Source of the DNA: Tridacna crocea
Lineage: Eukaryota; Mollusca; Bivalvia; Cardiida; Cardiidae
DNA: 64,000 nt
NCBI GenBank assembly: GCA_943736015.1
Contig: OX031058.1
Span: forward strand, 15,401,001-15,465,000
Direction of reading: 5' to 3'
Positions 47,517 through 58,442 of this stretch are shown one piece after another. The first letter of the stretch is position 1. Each line of letters starts with the position of its first letter. The notes beneath the pieces were generated by a model. That model was not told the DNA's origin, did no database searches, and was given only the letters and a program-made list of their open reading frames with translations. The translations under genes and the position numbers were made by a program.

Positions 47517-49552
47517 GAACAAGATGGCCCTGGATCGCTCACCTGAATTTTTGAGATGACCATAGCCTATTTTTTTTGAGGTATTGAAACATTGGAACCA
47601 AATTTATAATTTTGCTAAGCAATTTTCAAAAGGTCACCTGTAAAATTAATTTCGAAATCTGACCATCAGTTTCAAAATGAAGAATTTTTAAGAATTCTTC
47701 ATTTCTGTATAAGAGCAAATATCCCCCATCCACGAGAGCCATGTTTCTTGATGGATCAAAGTTTACGAACAAGTTTTGAAAAGGGTCACCCAAGAAACAT
47801 TTCGGAAAATTTCTTTTAAAATCTGACCAGGGGTTTCAGAGAAAGAGAATTTTCAAGAATTTCATCATGTCCATATAGTGCAAGTAGCTCCCATTCACAA
47901 GAGCAAGGATCATCCAAGGAACATCTCTGTCAAATTATTTTAAAATCTGACTAGAGGTTTCAGAGAAAAAGAATTTTCAAGAATTTCTTCATTTCCCTAT
48001 AGTGAAAGTAGCCCCCATTCACCAGAGCCATGTTTCTTGACAGATCAAAATTTTGTGAACAGTTTTTGAAAAGGGTCACCCAAGGATCATCTCTGTGAAA
48101 TCATTTCAAAATCTGTCAAGCCGTTTCAGAGAAGAATTTTTAAGAATTTCTTCATTTCCCTATAGTGCAAGTAGCCCCCATTCACCAGAGCCATGTTTCA
48201 TAACGGATCAAAATTTTGTGTACAATTTTTGAAAAGGGTCACCCAAGGAATATCCCTGAGAAATTATTTCAAAATCTGACCAGCGGTTTCAGAGAAGAAA
48301 ACTTTTTAAGAATTTCCTCATTTCCCTATAGTGCAAGTAGCCCCCATTCACCAGAGCCATGTTTCTTGACAGATCAAAATTTCACGAACAGGTTTTGAAA
48401 AGGGTCACCCAAGGAACAATTCTGTGAAATTATTTTAAAATCTGACCAGCGGTTTCAGAGAAGAAGATTTTTTTAAGAATTCCTTCATTTCTGTATAGTG
48501 CAAGTAGCCCCCATTCACCAGAGCCACACTTTTTAACGGATCAAAATTTTCTGAACAAGCTTTGAAAAGGGTCACCCAAGGAACATATCTGTGAAATTAT
48601 TTCAAAATCCGACCAGCAGTTTCAGAGGAGAAATTTTTCAAAGAATTCCTTGATTTCTGTATGGTGCAAGTAGCCCCCATTCACCAGAGCCACAATTTTT
48701 GACAGATCAAAATTTCACGAACATGTTTTGAAAAGGGTAACCCAAGGAACATATCTGTGAAATTATTTCAAAACCCGACCAGCAGTTTCAGAGGAGAAGA
48801 TTTTCAAAGAATTTCTTGATTTCTGTATGATGCAAGTAGCCCCCATTCACCAGAGCCACAATTTTTGACAGATCAAAATTTCACGAACAATTTTTGAAAA
48901 AGGTCATCCAAGGAACATATCTATGAAATTATTTCAAAATCCGACCAATGGTTTCAGAGAAGACTTTTTAAGAATTCCTTCATTTCTGTATAGTGCAAGT
49001 AGCCCCCATTCACCAGAGCCACATTTTTTGACGGATCAAAATTTTCTGAACAATTTTTGAAAAGGGTCACTCAAGGAACATATCTGTGAAATTATTTCAA
49101 AATCTGACCAGCGGTTTCAGAGGAGAAGATTTTCAAAGAATTCCTTCATTTCTGTATAGTGCAAGTAGCCCCCATTCACCAGAGCCACAATTTTTGACGG
49201 ATCAGAATTTCATGAACAACCTTTTGAAAAGGGTCACCCAAGGAACATATCTGTGAAATTATTTCAAAATCCGACCAGCGGTTTCAGAGGAGAAGATTTT
49301 TAAAGACTTTGCTAAAAAATTCCATTTCGTTGCCATGGCAACCAGAGTTTTTGACGGAATCAAATTCTGTGCACAATTTTTAAAGAGGACCTCCCAAGGA
49401 ACATTCCTGCCAAGTTTGGTCCAAATTGGCCCAGCGGTTTAAGAGGAGTTGATGTTTAAAGAATTGTTGACGACGCACGACGCACGACGGACGATGGACA
49501 CCCAGTGACCCTAAAAGCTCCCCTTGAGCACATTGTGCTCAGGTGAGCTAAA
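47517..49552 (-). mobile_element. HLE-A copy 12, complete, longest regular array (2.0 kb)
   Basis: 5' at 49552: AGCTCACCTGAGCACAATG, GTCCATCGTCC, GTCGTGCGTCGTGCGTCG; about eleven regular units carrying AATGGGGGCTACTTGCAC; 3' ATTCAGGTGAGCGATC, GGGCCATCTT, GTTC. The 3' end lacks the last hairpin strand. Confidence 0.85.
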
Positions 49553-50339
49553 AATATCAACCAGACTGCGACGTATTTGCAGTGCTGATGGCTGTCAATA
49601 GCATGAAGAGCATATCATTGAAGATTTATGTCATAATAAAGTAAACAATATGAATTCATTCAAAGGAATGGTCAAATAAAATGTCTTCATTACAATTACC
49701 TAAATTCAGTAAAATATCACGATCATCGTGCACATGGCCCCAGTCAAATTCTACGTCTTCCTTTTTTACACTTTCGGCGATCAAAAGTAGGGTAATTAAA
49801 AAAGAAAAGAGCTAATATAGGTTTTCCTTCTGCTTGATTTTGTACTAAAAAAGGATTTCCATTTCGTTTCATTCTATTTCATCTCATTTTCGTGATGGAT
49901 CTATTCCATTTTGTTCTATTTCGTTTCGTTCCATTGTGTTTCATTGCGTTGCATTTCATTTCCGTTTCTTACTTCATAGGGACCCCTTGAGTACTCCGTC
50001 CTCGGGTGACATAAAAGAGAATGACATATTGTTTTGGAATGTTGCACAAATATCAAAGCAAAGAATGAAAACAAATTTACCAATCTATCATTCATGGTAA
50101 AAGAAAACCCACACAGTTACACTACCTATTACTACAGTAATTACTTGTTTTGGTAGTATTTAATGCCATTTTTCACAATGATTTCATTATATCACAGCAA
50201 TTAGTGCACATGCCATGTAGTCTTTGTGCATTAAAAACCTGTCACATTCTTTTTTTTGTCATAAATTTAAAGAGCATGTTATCTGATTGATTGTCTTAAC
50301 CATTAATCAAATATCAATTTAACCAGTTTGACAGAGACA
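49553..50339. other. Spacer with pentanucleotide tract and HLE-J start
   Basis: 49858-49972 is TTTCATTTCGTTCC-type repeat; 49975-50015 is GGGACCCCTTGAGTACTCC (HLE-J 5' end). Nothing else seen. Confidence 0.5.
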
Positions 50340-50625
50340 GCCTTTGACTGGCTGTCTGCTGGCTGTATTGGAGTTTAACGCCCACTTTAACAGCTGAGGT
50401 CATATTGTGGCGGTCGGTGACGCACTTGTGTTTCCTGGCTTTCTCACACCAGTACTAACACACCTTTCTTTCCAAAGCCACCGACTACTTTTCTCATATG
50501 CTTAAGTAGAGGTGAGAGGCGAAAATACGCTGGAAAGAAAGTTTGCCTCAACTGGGTATCGAACTCACAACCACCAGGTCACAAGTTCAACATGCTCACC
50601 ACTGAGCCACCCGGGCAGGCTACAG
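50340..50625 (-). repeat. tRNA-derived SINE
   Basis: The minus strand starts near 50620: CCCGGGTGGCTCAGTGG (A box TGGCTCAGTGG) and TTGTGAGTTCGATACCC (B box). The tail toward 50375 has GTTAAAGTGGGCGTTAAAC. Confidence 0.7.
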
Positions 50626-50795
50626 CTTTCGAAAACATTGCCAAATGGAAGGGAATCCTGGTAAACAGCTTATCTGCTTTCTAGCAATGTTTTCTGCCTT
50701 CTCAGAGACAAATTTCGTAACTTCCAACTTCCCTCCCTTCCACAGCTTTGAATTTACATGAATCAAAAACTTGTCCTATGATAAAGAGTTCAATA
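50626..50795 (+). mobile_element. TTAA MITE fragment, diverged
   Basis: CGAAAACATTGCCAAATGG to CCTATGATAAAGAGTTCAA; abuts the SINE. Confidence 0.55.
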
Positions 50796-50884
50796 GTCAG
50801 GGAGGAATGCACGAGACTTTCAACTGATCTTGGATAACATCTTTAGTGGGCCAGATCATTATGTAATATTTACAACATTTATCC

Positions 50885-51118
50885 TTAAATATTTACCAAA
50901 CAACAGAACTTTAGACTGGTCCACATTGAAAGCGCTTTCAATTTTCATACAACAAAATAACCCCAACTCAAAAACTTAAATTTGTTTTCAGTATGGTAGA
51001 AAACTTTGTGGGAAAAAGATAAAATGCTAGTTACTAGCATTTTCTCCTTTTCCACAATGTTTTCAAAAGGTTTCTGTCTCAAGGACATAAAATCATGGAT
51101 TGTTTGGTAAAGGGTTAA
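50885..51118 (+). mobile_element. TTAA MITE, near-full copy
   Basis: TTAAATATTTACCAAACAAC to GTTTGGTAAAGGGTTAA. Confidence 0.85.
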
Positions 51119-51395
51119 ATTCTAAATATATCAGATAAAGCTTGCAAGTCATAAATAGATAAAAATCTTCCTATTTCATAGGTATTCTGTTTTTACCAGA
51201 AAAATATCTCCTTACTGGACAGTGTAAATCCAGAATCAGACTGCACATTCTGTGCAGCCTGATCCTGCATCTACACTGTCCAAGCAACATACATGGCTAG
51301 TGCATGTTCTGTGCTGTCTGATCATCATCCAAACAGTGCACACTCAGCAGCCTTAGGGTTAACAAAATCCTTCTCAAATACATGCACTGTTTTCT

Positions 51396-53945
51396 AAACT
51401 AGAAGGCCCTGAATATGCTCTACTGGCAGTCAACTTGAAATGGCTACTTTTCCTATACTGTTTGTTGCATTTTTTTTTTTAAATTCATAGGGTTGAAACT
51501 ATTGATGAGATAAATGAACTATGCAAGTTTCACAAAAATCTGATAACAAATGCACATTTTATTGCGTAAACAAGAATTTGAAATTTTCAACTTGAAATGG
51601 CTACTTTTCCCAAATTGTTTATTGCACTTTTTCCGAAACCAAAAGAGTTGAAGCTACTGATGTGATAAACAAACTGTGTTATTTTCATGAAAATTTGCCA
51701 AGAAATGCAGACTTTATGATGTAAACAAGAATTTGAAATTTTCAACTTGAAATGGGTACTTTTCCCAAACTGTTTGTTGAATTTTTTTCAAAATCAACTA
51801 GAGCTATCACTCAACGTGATCATACCCCCACCAGCTCCTTGCCACCAAACAGGTCTTTGTCACAGAATGCAGAATGGTTGAGTACAAAAGTAAGAGTTGA
51901 ACATGTGCAGCAAATTGTCGCAAATTACGCCCGTCTTACCCCTAGTTGTTATGCTGGGGCATGCACCGGACCAAATTCAAGTATGAAAAACGACAAAGGG
52001 CAATAACTCAAAAATGAAGTGAGCAAGAGTTATGATTCCTGTGCACTGCACTCCCCTTTGATGAGATTTATCCATCCATGAAATTTCATAACCCTAGCTA
52101 GTATAGTTTTGGAGATACGCTCCAGACAAAATTCAAGTATGAAAAACAACAAAGGGCAATAACTCAAAAATTAAGGGAGCAGGAGTTATGATTCCTATGC
52201 ACTGCACTCCCCCTTGATGAGATCTATCCACCCACCCTAGCTAGTATAGTTTTGGAGATACGCTCCAGACAAAATTCAAGTATGAAAAACAACAAAGGGC
52301 AATAACTCAAAAATTAAGGGAGCAGGAGTTATGATTCCTATGCACTGCACTCCCCCTTGATGAGATCTATCCACCCATGAAATTTCATAACTCTAGCTAG
52401 TATAGTTTTGGAGATATTCACTGGACCCAATTCAAGTATTAAAAATGACAAAGGGCAATAATTCAAAAATTAAGGGAGCAGGAGTTATGATTCCTATGCA
52501 CTGCACTCCCCCTTGATGAGATCTATCCACCCATGAAATTTCATAACCCTAGCTAGAATAGTTTTGGAGATATTCACCGGACCAAATTCAAGTATTAAAA
52601 ACGACAAAGGGCAATAATTCAAAAATTAAGCAAGCAGGAGTTATGATTCCTGTGCACTGCACTCCCCCTTGGTGAGATCTATCCAGCCATGAAATTTCAT
52701 AACCCTAGCTAGTATAGTTTTGGAGATACGCTTCGGACCAAATTCAAGTATTAAAAACGACAAAGGGCAATAACTCAAAAATTAAGCAAGCAAGAGTTAT
52801 AATTCCTGTGCACTGCACTCCCCCTTGGTGAGATCTATTCACCCATGAAATTTCATAACCGTAGCTAGTATAGTTTTGGAGATACGCTCCGGACAAAATT
52901 AAAGTATAAAAAAAAACAACAAAGGGCAATAACTCAAAAATTAAGCTAGCAAGAGTTATGATTCCTGTGCACTGCACTCCCTCTTGATGAGATCTATCCA
53001 CCCATGAAATTTCATAACCCTAGCTAGTATAGTTTTGGAGATATGCTCCGGACAAAATTCAAGTATGAAGAAGAAATTTGTCCAGAATCATCAAAGGGCC
53101 ATAAATCCATGAAACCTACATTAACCATAACCAAAATAGGATATGCACATCTCTGCTTTACACTGAGTCTATTTGTGTAGTTTGAACCAAATCTGTCCAA
53201 TAGTTGATGAGAAAAAGAGTGGACATGAAATTTCACGAAAGGGCCATAACTCAGTGAAAAATCAATGAACCATAACCAACATTTCATATGCACATCTCTG
53301 CTTGATACTGAGTTTACCTGTGAAGTTTGAATAAAATTCGTCCAGTAGTTTATGAAAAATAGAGCGGACAAAAAGCTACAGACCGACCGACCGACGGACG
53401 GACGGACCGACAGACGGACCGACCGACAAGCTGACTCCTATATACCCCCCAAACAGAGTTTTGGGGGGTATAATAAGGTTGAAGCTATTGATGAGATAAA
53501 CAAACTGTGCAAGTTTCGCGAAAATCTAGCACAAAATGCAGACTTTATTGCGTCAACAAGAATTGGAAATTTTCAACTGGGGATGGCTACTTTTCTCATA
53601 CTATTTGTTGGATTTTTCTCAAGATCAATAGGGGTGAAGCTATTGATCAGATAAATAAACTGTGCAAGTTTCATGAAAATCTGATGATAAATGCAGACTT
53701 TATTGCATAAACAAGAATTTGAAATTTTCAACTTGAAATGGCTACTTTTCCCATATGTTTCTTGGATTTTTCTCAAAATCAATAGGGTTGAAGCTATTGA
53801 TAAGCTAAACAATCTATGCAAATTTCATAAAAATCTGACAACAAACGCAGACTTTATCGCAAGAAAAAGACTAACAGACAGACAGACAGACGACGGAAAC
53901 CCCGCCATGACATAAGCACTGCTGGCTTTCAGCCAATAAAGCTAA
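51396..53945 (-). mobile_element. HLE-C copy 4, split by HLE-F
   Basis: 3' end at 51396 (minus: GCATATTCAGGGCC, TTCTAGTTT); array 51420-51796 and 53474-53870; 5' end at 53945 (AGCTTTATTGGCTGAAAGCC, GTCGTCTGTCTGTC). Confidence 0.85.
51797..53473 (-). mobile_element. HLE-F, complete, nested in HLE-C copy 4
   Basis: On the minus strand the 5' end is a strong palindrome, TATACCCCCCAAAAC / GTTTGGGGGGTATA (53440-53473), then GTCGGTCGGTCC; about eight units of about 156 bp keyed by AAGGGCAATAACTC; 3' GGGGTATGATCACG, hairpin ATCACGTTGAGTGAT, AGCTCTAGTT. The host array reads across as AAAATCAA / TAAGGTTGAAGC. Confidence 0.85.
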
Positions 53946-54148
53946 CTAGCCAATACTGGCTAATGTCTTTGTAGAACAACATTGCTATGCAATAACTACA
54001 ACGTTAACAAACAGACACCTTCTGCCACACTGTTCTGTCAATTGTCCAATCCTGGATAAGATCTTGGCTGAGCCATATTATTATGCAAAACTGTTTCAGT
54101 AACAAATTAAACTGACAGCTTACAAACCTTCTGTCACATTATTTTTGT
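53946..54148. other. Intergenic / 3' region of the PGGHG-like gene
   Basis: No feature recognised; AATTTGTTACTG-type AT-rich sequence. Confidence 0.4.
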
Positions 54149-54356
54149 CTATTTTGCTTTATTACTAGGTGCCGCAGTAATGATAAACTTCACATTTGGT
54201 AAAGACACAGTTTTTCCTAATTGCAGTCGATATTTTTTACCATCAGGCACAACTTGCAAGGTTAACGGTAGTTTGCTTACTGTTAGGGTTACTTCAGTTT
54301 TTAAGCCACCACAGAGAATATCAAGGCTGTTACCTAGGTAATCCATATTTTTAATC
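54149..54356 (-). CDS. PGGHG-like gene, terminal exon
   Basis: Acceptor TTTTTTTTAATAG at 54357-54358; 208 nt; encodes IKNMDYLGNSLDILCGG onward to PSNKAK and TAG. Phase agrees with the upstream exon. Confidence 0.8.
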
Positions 54357-57300
54357 CTATTAAAAAAAAAAAAAAGAATTAAAATGACTTTGACAGACCC
54401 ATCATCAAACACATAACTTTTTGACATCCCTACAGCAAACAGCTTTTAGGAAGTAAAACAAGAGGGCCATGATGGCCCTGTATCGCTCCACTGGCTTTTT
54501 AACCCTTTACCACACAAAATGAAGTGTTCATGACCATGAAAAAGAGGGCCTTCAAAAACAATGAACACTGTCAGGAAATACAAGTAGATTAATTCATTGA
54601 AAGATAAATCCTTGGAAAAATAAGCTGAATGATAGAAACCTTACTCTGAATTTATTATTCACCTCATGTGAGCATAACTATTAGCAACAAAATGAATCAC
54701 ACTCCTTGAAAACAGAATATTTTCTATCAAAAAAATTAATGTCTAGCACCAATCATGTATCAATGCAGTTTGATAATCAAGGGAGGTAAATAGTACCAAA
54801 CTTTATCTTTCATTAAAAGAGTTATTTCCCTTGATTAATGTTTAAATTGAAGCGACTATATTTTGAAGCCCATGTTAAACTTGTGATCCCTGGAATGGAG
54901 CCAATTTTGACCCCAGACTTACAATATGAAACTAGGATGTGTGGTTATAAAAAAGAAGATTTTTTTTAATTTTGCCCAAAAAAAAGCCCTGTAAAACAAG
55001 TTTGATCAATAAAAGGCCCTCTAAAATATGTGACCCATGAGACAGGCTTATCAAATTTTCACTGTAAAAGCCGATGTAAAACTTGTGACCCTTGGGGTGG
55101 GGTCAAACTTGACCCCCAAAGTTAAAATTTGGGCCCTCTTGCTAGAGGCCCATAAGATAAAGCTACACGCAAAATTTGGTAGCCCTAAGCCTTATGGCTA
55201 TAATATACAAGTAGATTATTAAAGTTTCCCTATATAAGCCCATGTAAAACTTGTGACCCCTGGGATGGGGCTTAATTTGACCCCAGGGCTATAATTTGGG
55301 CACCCTTTGATAGAGACCCCCTTGATAAAGCTACATGCAAAATTTGATAGCCCTAGCCCTTATAGCTAGGTGCAAGAATATTTTGAAAGTTTTCCCTATA
55401 TAAGCCCATGTAAAATTTGTTACCCCCCGGGCGCGGCCAAATTTGACCCCCCGGCTATAATTTGGACACCGTTGGTAGAGGTCCACTAGATAAAGCTACA
55501 TGCAAAATTTGGTAGCCCTAGGCCCTATGGCTAGTTGGAAGAAGAATTTTAAAGTTCTCCCTATATAAAAGCCCATGTAAAACTTGTTACCCCGGGGTGG
55601 GGCCAATTTTGACCCCAGGGCTATAATTTTGACACTGTTGGTAGAGGTCCACTAGATAAAACTACATGCTAAATTTGGTAGCCCTAGGCCCTATGCCTAG
55701 GTAGAAGAGGAATTTTAAAGTTCTCCCTAAATAAGCCCATAGAAAACTTGTGACCCCTGAGGCGGGGCCAATTTTGACCCCAGGGCTATAATTTGAAGAA
55801 ACTTGGTAGAGGTCCACTAGATAAATCTACATGCAAAATTTGGTAGCCCTAGGCCTTACGGTTTCAGACAAGAAGATTTTCAAAATTTTTTAAGTTTTGT
55901 TGCCATGGCAACCAGAGTTTTTAAAGGAATCAAATTCTTTCAAGAAAATCTAAAGAGGACCATGAAAGGATCATTTCTGTGAAGTTTCATCAAAATTGGA
56001 TAGGTAGTTTCAGAGAAGGAAGATGTTTAAAGAAAAAGTTAACGCTCGGACGGATGTACGGACGGATGTACGGACGGACGCACGACGGACAACGGGCCAT
56101 GACATAAGCCCTCTGGCCTTCAGCCAGTGGAGCTAATAAGACAAGGAGAAATGACTAATGATAAGCAATTATTCCTTTTCCAAGAATGTCTCCACATCAC
56201 TCAAAAATTTTGTTTCAATGTCTAACTCTGTTTTAATAACTTACATACATTACGATCAAATTACAACGGTCAGAGTAGCTACTCACAATCACCAAGTCGT
56301 AAGTAAGATATGTTAACCACTGTGCTACAAAGACGGCCCCTCAAAAACAGAATCAATTTCCTTTCTTTGAAATTTGTCTCCATTCTGTTGCTTCATGAGG
56401 TCAGTTGTGAGTCTAAAAATAGCCCACAATTCTTCACCAGGGGATAAATTTCGGACAAGTCCAAATTGAAACTATAAGCAGATGAAAAAGTATATGTGGC
56501 TTGAAGACCGAAATGTATCTTTTGAAGACTAGAAAACATTATGAGTAAAGAAGAAAATGCTGGTTACCAGTGTTTCTGGAATGCTTTTTCCTCAAGGTCA
56601 GTAGAATTTTGCACTATGTGGTATAGGGTTGAGTGCCAAACAGTACTAAACAGTTGTAAAGATTGTGGAAAATGGAGAATATGGTGGCAGCCAGCAATTT
56701 CTCCAATTAACTCTTTACCAAATGACAGAATTTTAGACTGGTCCAAATTAACCCTTTCCCAAACAATCCCTGGTTTTTACAGATCTGGAATAGTAGCCTT
56801 TTGAAAACATTGTGGAAAAAGAAGAAAATGCTGGTAACCAGCATTTTCTCCTTTTCCCACAATGTTTTCTACCCTATCATAGACAGAAATCATCTTTTCA
56901 GCAAGAGTTGAATTGTAGTCTGCAAATGCTTTCAATTTGGTCTAGTCCAAAAGTTTGTCGTTTGGGAAAGGGTTAAAAGCATTTGCAAATTCATGACAAA
57001 ATAAAGGCGACTCAAAACTTAGAATTTGATTTTGAATAGGTAGAAAAGACTGTGGAAAAAGTAGAAAATGTTGATTACCAGCATCTTTTTTTTCCCACAG
57101 TGTTTTCAAAAGGATTCTTACTCAGGGGCGTTAAAAGTCCGGATTGTGTGGTAAAGAGTTAAGACAATATTTCTTGTCTCTTAGAAAAGTTAAGCTCGTT
57201 TTTCTATCAATTTTATCATCAGCAGATGCTTTCGATTCTGGAGAAAATTATTTGCTAGGGAAAGGATTAAGAAACTAAATAATTACCTGAAAGAATCTGT

Positions 57301-58163
57301 CCAAGGTATAGATGTACATTTTATTGTTATATGGCCCGCTGCTATCCTAAGACCACCATACCCAAATAAAATGGACTGGAGAAAACCACCTTGGCCGGTA
57401 ATAAAATTAGTGGCTCCTAATCCAGTAGCAGTTTCTGTCCACACCTAAAAGCCAAGAAGTCGAGAATTACAAAGAGATAAATTGGCTAAATCTTTAAAAG
57501 AAGTAAATACTGTAATATGAACTTGAGAAAATTGATGGTATTTGCAGATAAAATATCAAACATAGCTCACTAAATTATTTTCATCTTTGATAGGGTAGGA
57601 AACATTGTGGGAAAGGAGAAAATGCTAGTTACCAAAGCCTTCTTCTTTAGGATAAAAGAATGAATTGTATGGTAATAGGTTAAAGTCAGTATCTTCAATA
57701 ATTAAATAGACATTTAAAAACTTACCAAACAACTAAGTTTTAGACTTGTCCATACTGATACGATGATCAGACATTATTGAACAAATAATATGGTTACAAC
57801 TACGGAATCAATACATTTTTTCACAAATATATCATAGCCTTTTGTTAGGAAAAGCATTTGAAAACTATAGATGATGCCAAGCGCAATGAATGATATCTGT
57901 CTTTGAAGAGAAAGAAAAAATTGTGATAAAAGGAAACATGCCATTTACCAGCATTTTCTCATTTTCTAATCTTTCCTTAAGTTTTAACCATTTTCATTAC
58001 ATTAAATGCCATTGTTTGATATCATAAACCAATTTACATTAAAAGGCTCTTGCTGGTTGAACAACTGTTTACTGAAGAGTCGCTCTGCCTTCTCTGGCTG
58101 TCCAACCTCTATCCATCCAGTAGCATACATTCCCCATGTCATAGCCGGCCCTCCTGGTGTAAC
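54149..58163 (-). CDS. PGGHG/ATHL1-like glucosidase, last three exons
   Basis: Three minus-strand exons (58163-58038, 57444-57287, 54356-54149) join in frame to 163 residues ending in TAG. PGGHG removes glucose from glucosyl-galactosyl-hydroxylysine of collagen and belongs to a GH65-like family. Recognition rests on GPAMTWGMYATGW, EPFN joined to VWTETATGLGATNFITGQGG, then GGFLQSILFGYGGLRI, which closely resemble the C-terminal half of the human enzyme (GPAMTW and EPF.VWTE). A C-terminal beta-rich segment (VTLTVSKLPLTLQVV) follows. The catalytic part lies upstream, outside or unseen to the right. Introns hold HLE-D and several MITEs. Confidence 0.8.
54457..56137 (-). mobile_element. HLE-D copy 2, complete (1.7 kb) in the PGGHG-like intron
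   Basis: 5' at 56137 (minus: AGCTCCACTGGCTGAAGGCC, GTCCGTCGTGCGTCCGTCC); units near 55231, 55397, 55560, 55731; 3' AGCCAGTGGAGCGATAC, perfect hairpin GGGCCATCATGGCCC, TCTTGTTTT. A MITE fragment is nested at 54499-54590. Confidence 0.85.
54499..54590 (+). mobile_element. TTAA MITE fragment inside HLE-D
   Basis: TTAACCCTTTACCACACAAAATG; the right end is lost. Confidence 0.55.
56262..56340 (-). repeat. tRNA-like SINE head, decayed
   Basis: On the minus strand: GTAGCACAGTGGTTAACA and GACTTGGTGATTGTGAGT resemble the A-box/B-box spacing of the SINE at 50340. Confidence 0.45.
56430..56633 (+). mobile_element. TTAA MITE copy, diverged
   Basis: TTCACCAGGGGATAAATTTC to GTGGTATAGGGTTGA. Confidence 0.6.
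56707..57162 (+). mobile_element. TTAA MITE interrupted by a second MITE
   Basis: Left part TTAACTCTTTACCAAATGAC to GGTCCAAA (56747); right part AAGCATTTGCAAATTC (56977) to GTGGTAAAGAGTTAA (57162). Removing the inner copy restores one normal-length copy. Confidence 0.9.
56748..56976 (+). mobile_element. Inner TTAA MITE, full 229-bp copy with TTAA duplication
   Basis: TTAACCCTTTCCCAAACAATC to GTTTGGGAAAGGGTTAA. It is flanked by the TTAA that arose in the outer copy at TCCAAATTGAAAGC (mutated to TTAAAAGC). Reverse orientation. Confidence 0.95.
57159..57270 (+). mobile_element. TTAA MITE fragment
   Basis: TTAAGACAATATTTC to GCTAGGGAAAGGATTAA; the left arm is unrecognisable. It ends 17 nt from the PGGHG-like exon. 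Confidence 0.5.
57287..57444 (-). CDS. PGGHG-like gene, penultimate exon
   Basis: Acceptor CTTTTAG at 57445-57446, donor CAG/GTAATT at 57286-57285; 158 nt. It encodes VWTETATGLGATNFITGQGG, FLQSILFGYGGLRIAAGH and TIPW-type residues. Confidence 0.85.
57520..57683 (+). mobile_element. TTAA MITE, hairpin arm deleted
   Basis: ATTTGCAGATAAAATATC to ATGGTAATAGGTTAA. Confidence 0.6.
57718..57970 (+). mobile_element. TTAA MITE copy, diverged
   Basis: AACTTACCAAACAACTAAG to CAGCATTTTCTCATTTTC; the right arm has decayed. Confidence 0.6.
58038..58163 (-). CDS. PGGHG-like gene, third-last exon
   Basis: Acceptor TTTACAG at 58164-58165; 126 nt, phase 0 both ends. The donor is taken as TTTAAT/GTAAAT, because EPFN then reads directly into VWTE as in the family; a second GT six bases further would break the frame. 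Confidence 0.85.
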
Positions 58164-58213
58164 CTGTAAATAAACAATCAAAAAGAGTTATGCAAAGCCT
58201 GGCAATAACATGC

Positions 58214-58442
58214 TTAACTCATTACCAAACATCAATATTTTTGGCTTGTCCAAATCGAAAGCATTTCCAGACGGCAAAATAAAAGTGACTGAAAATTTGA
58301 GATTTGTTTTGTGAAGGGTAGAAAACATTGTGGGAAAAGGAGAAAATGCTGGTTACCAGCATTTTCTCCTTTTCCCACAATGTTTTCTAAAGGCTTCTTT
58401 GTCGGGGGCGTCAAAAGTAGGGATTGTGTAGTAATGGGTTAA
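58214..58442 (+). mobile_element. TTAA MITE, full 229-bp copy
   Basis: TTAACTCATTACCAAACATC to GTAGTAATGGGTTAA. Same subfamily as the copy at 12296, with the same end changes and GGGGGCGTCAAAAGTAGGG. Confidence 0.9.

Noticed and set aside
47517-49552. CRISPR-like array
   Set aside because: Units of about 165 bp are contiguous tandem copies without spacers, in a eukaryotic transposon context.
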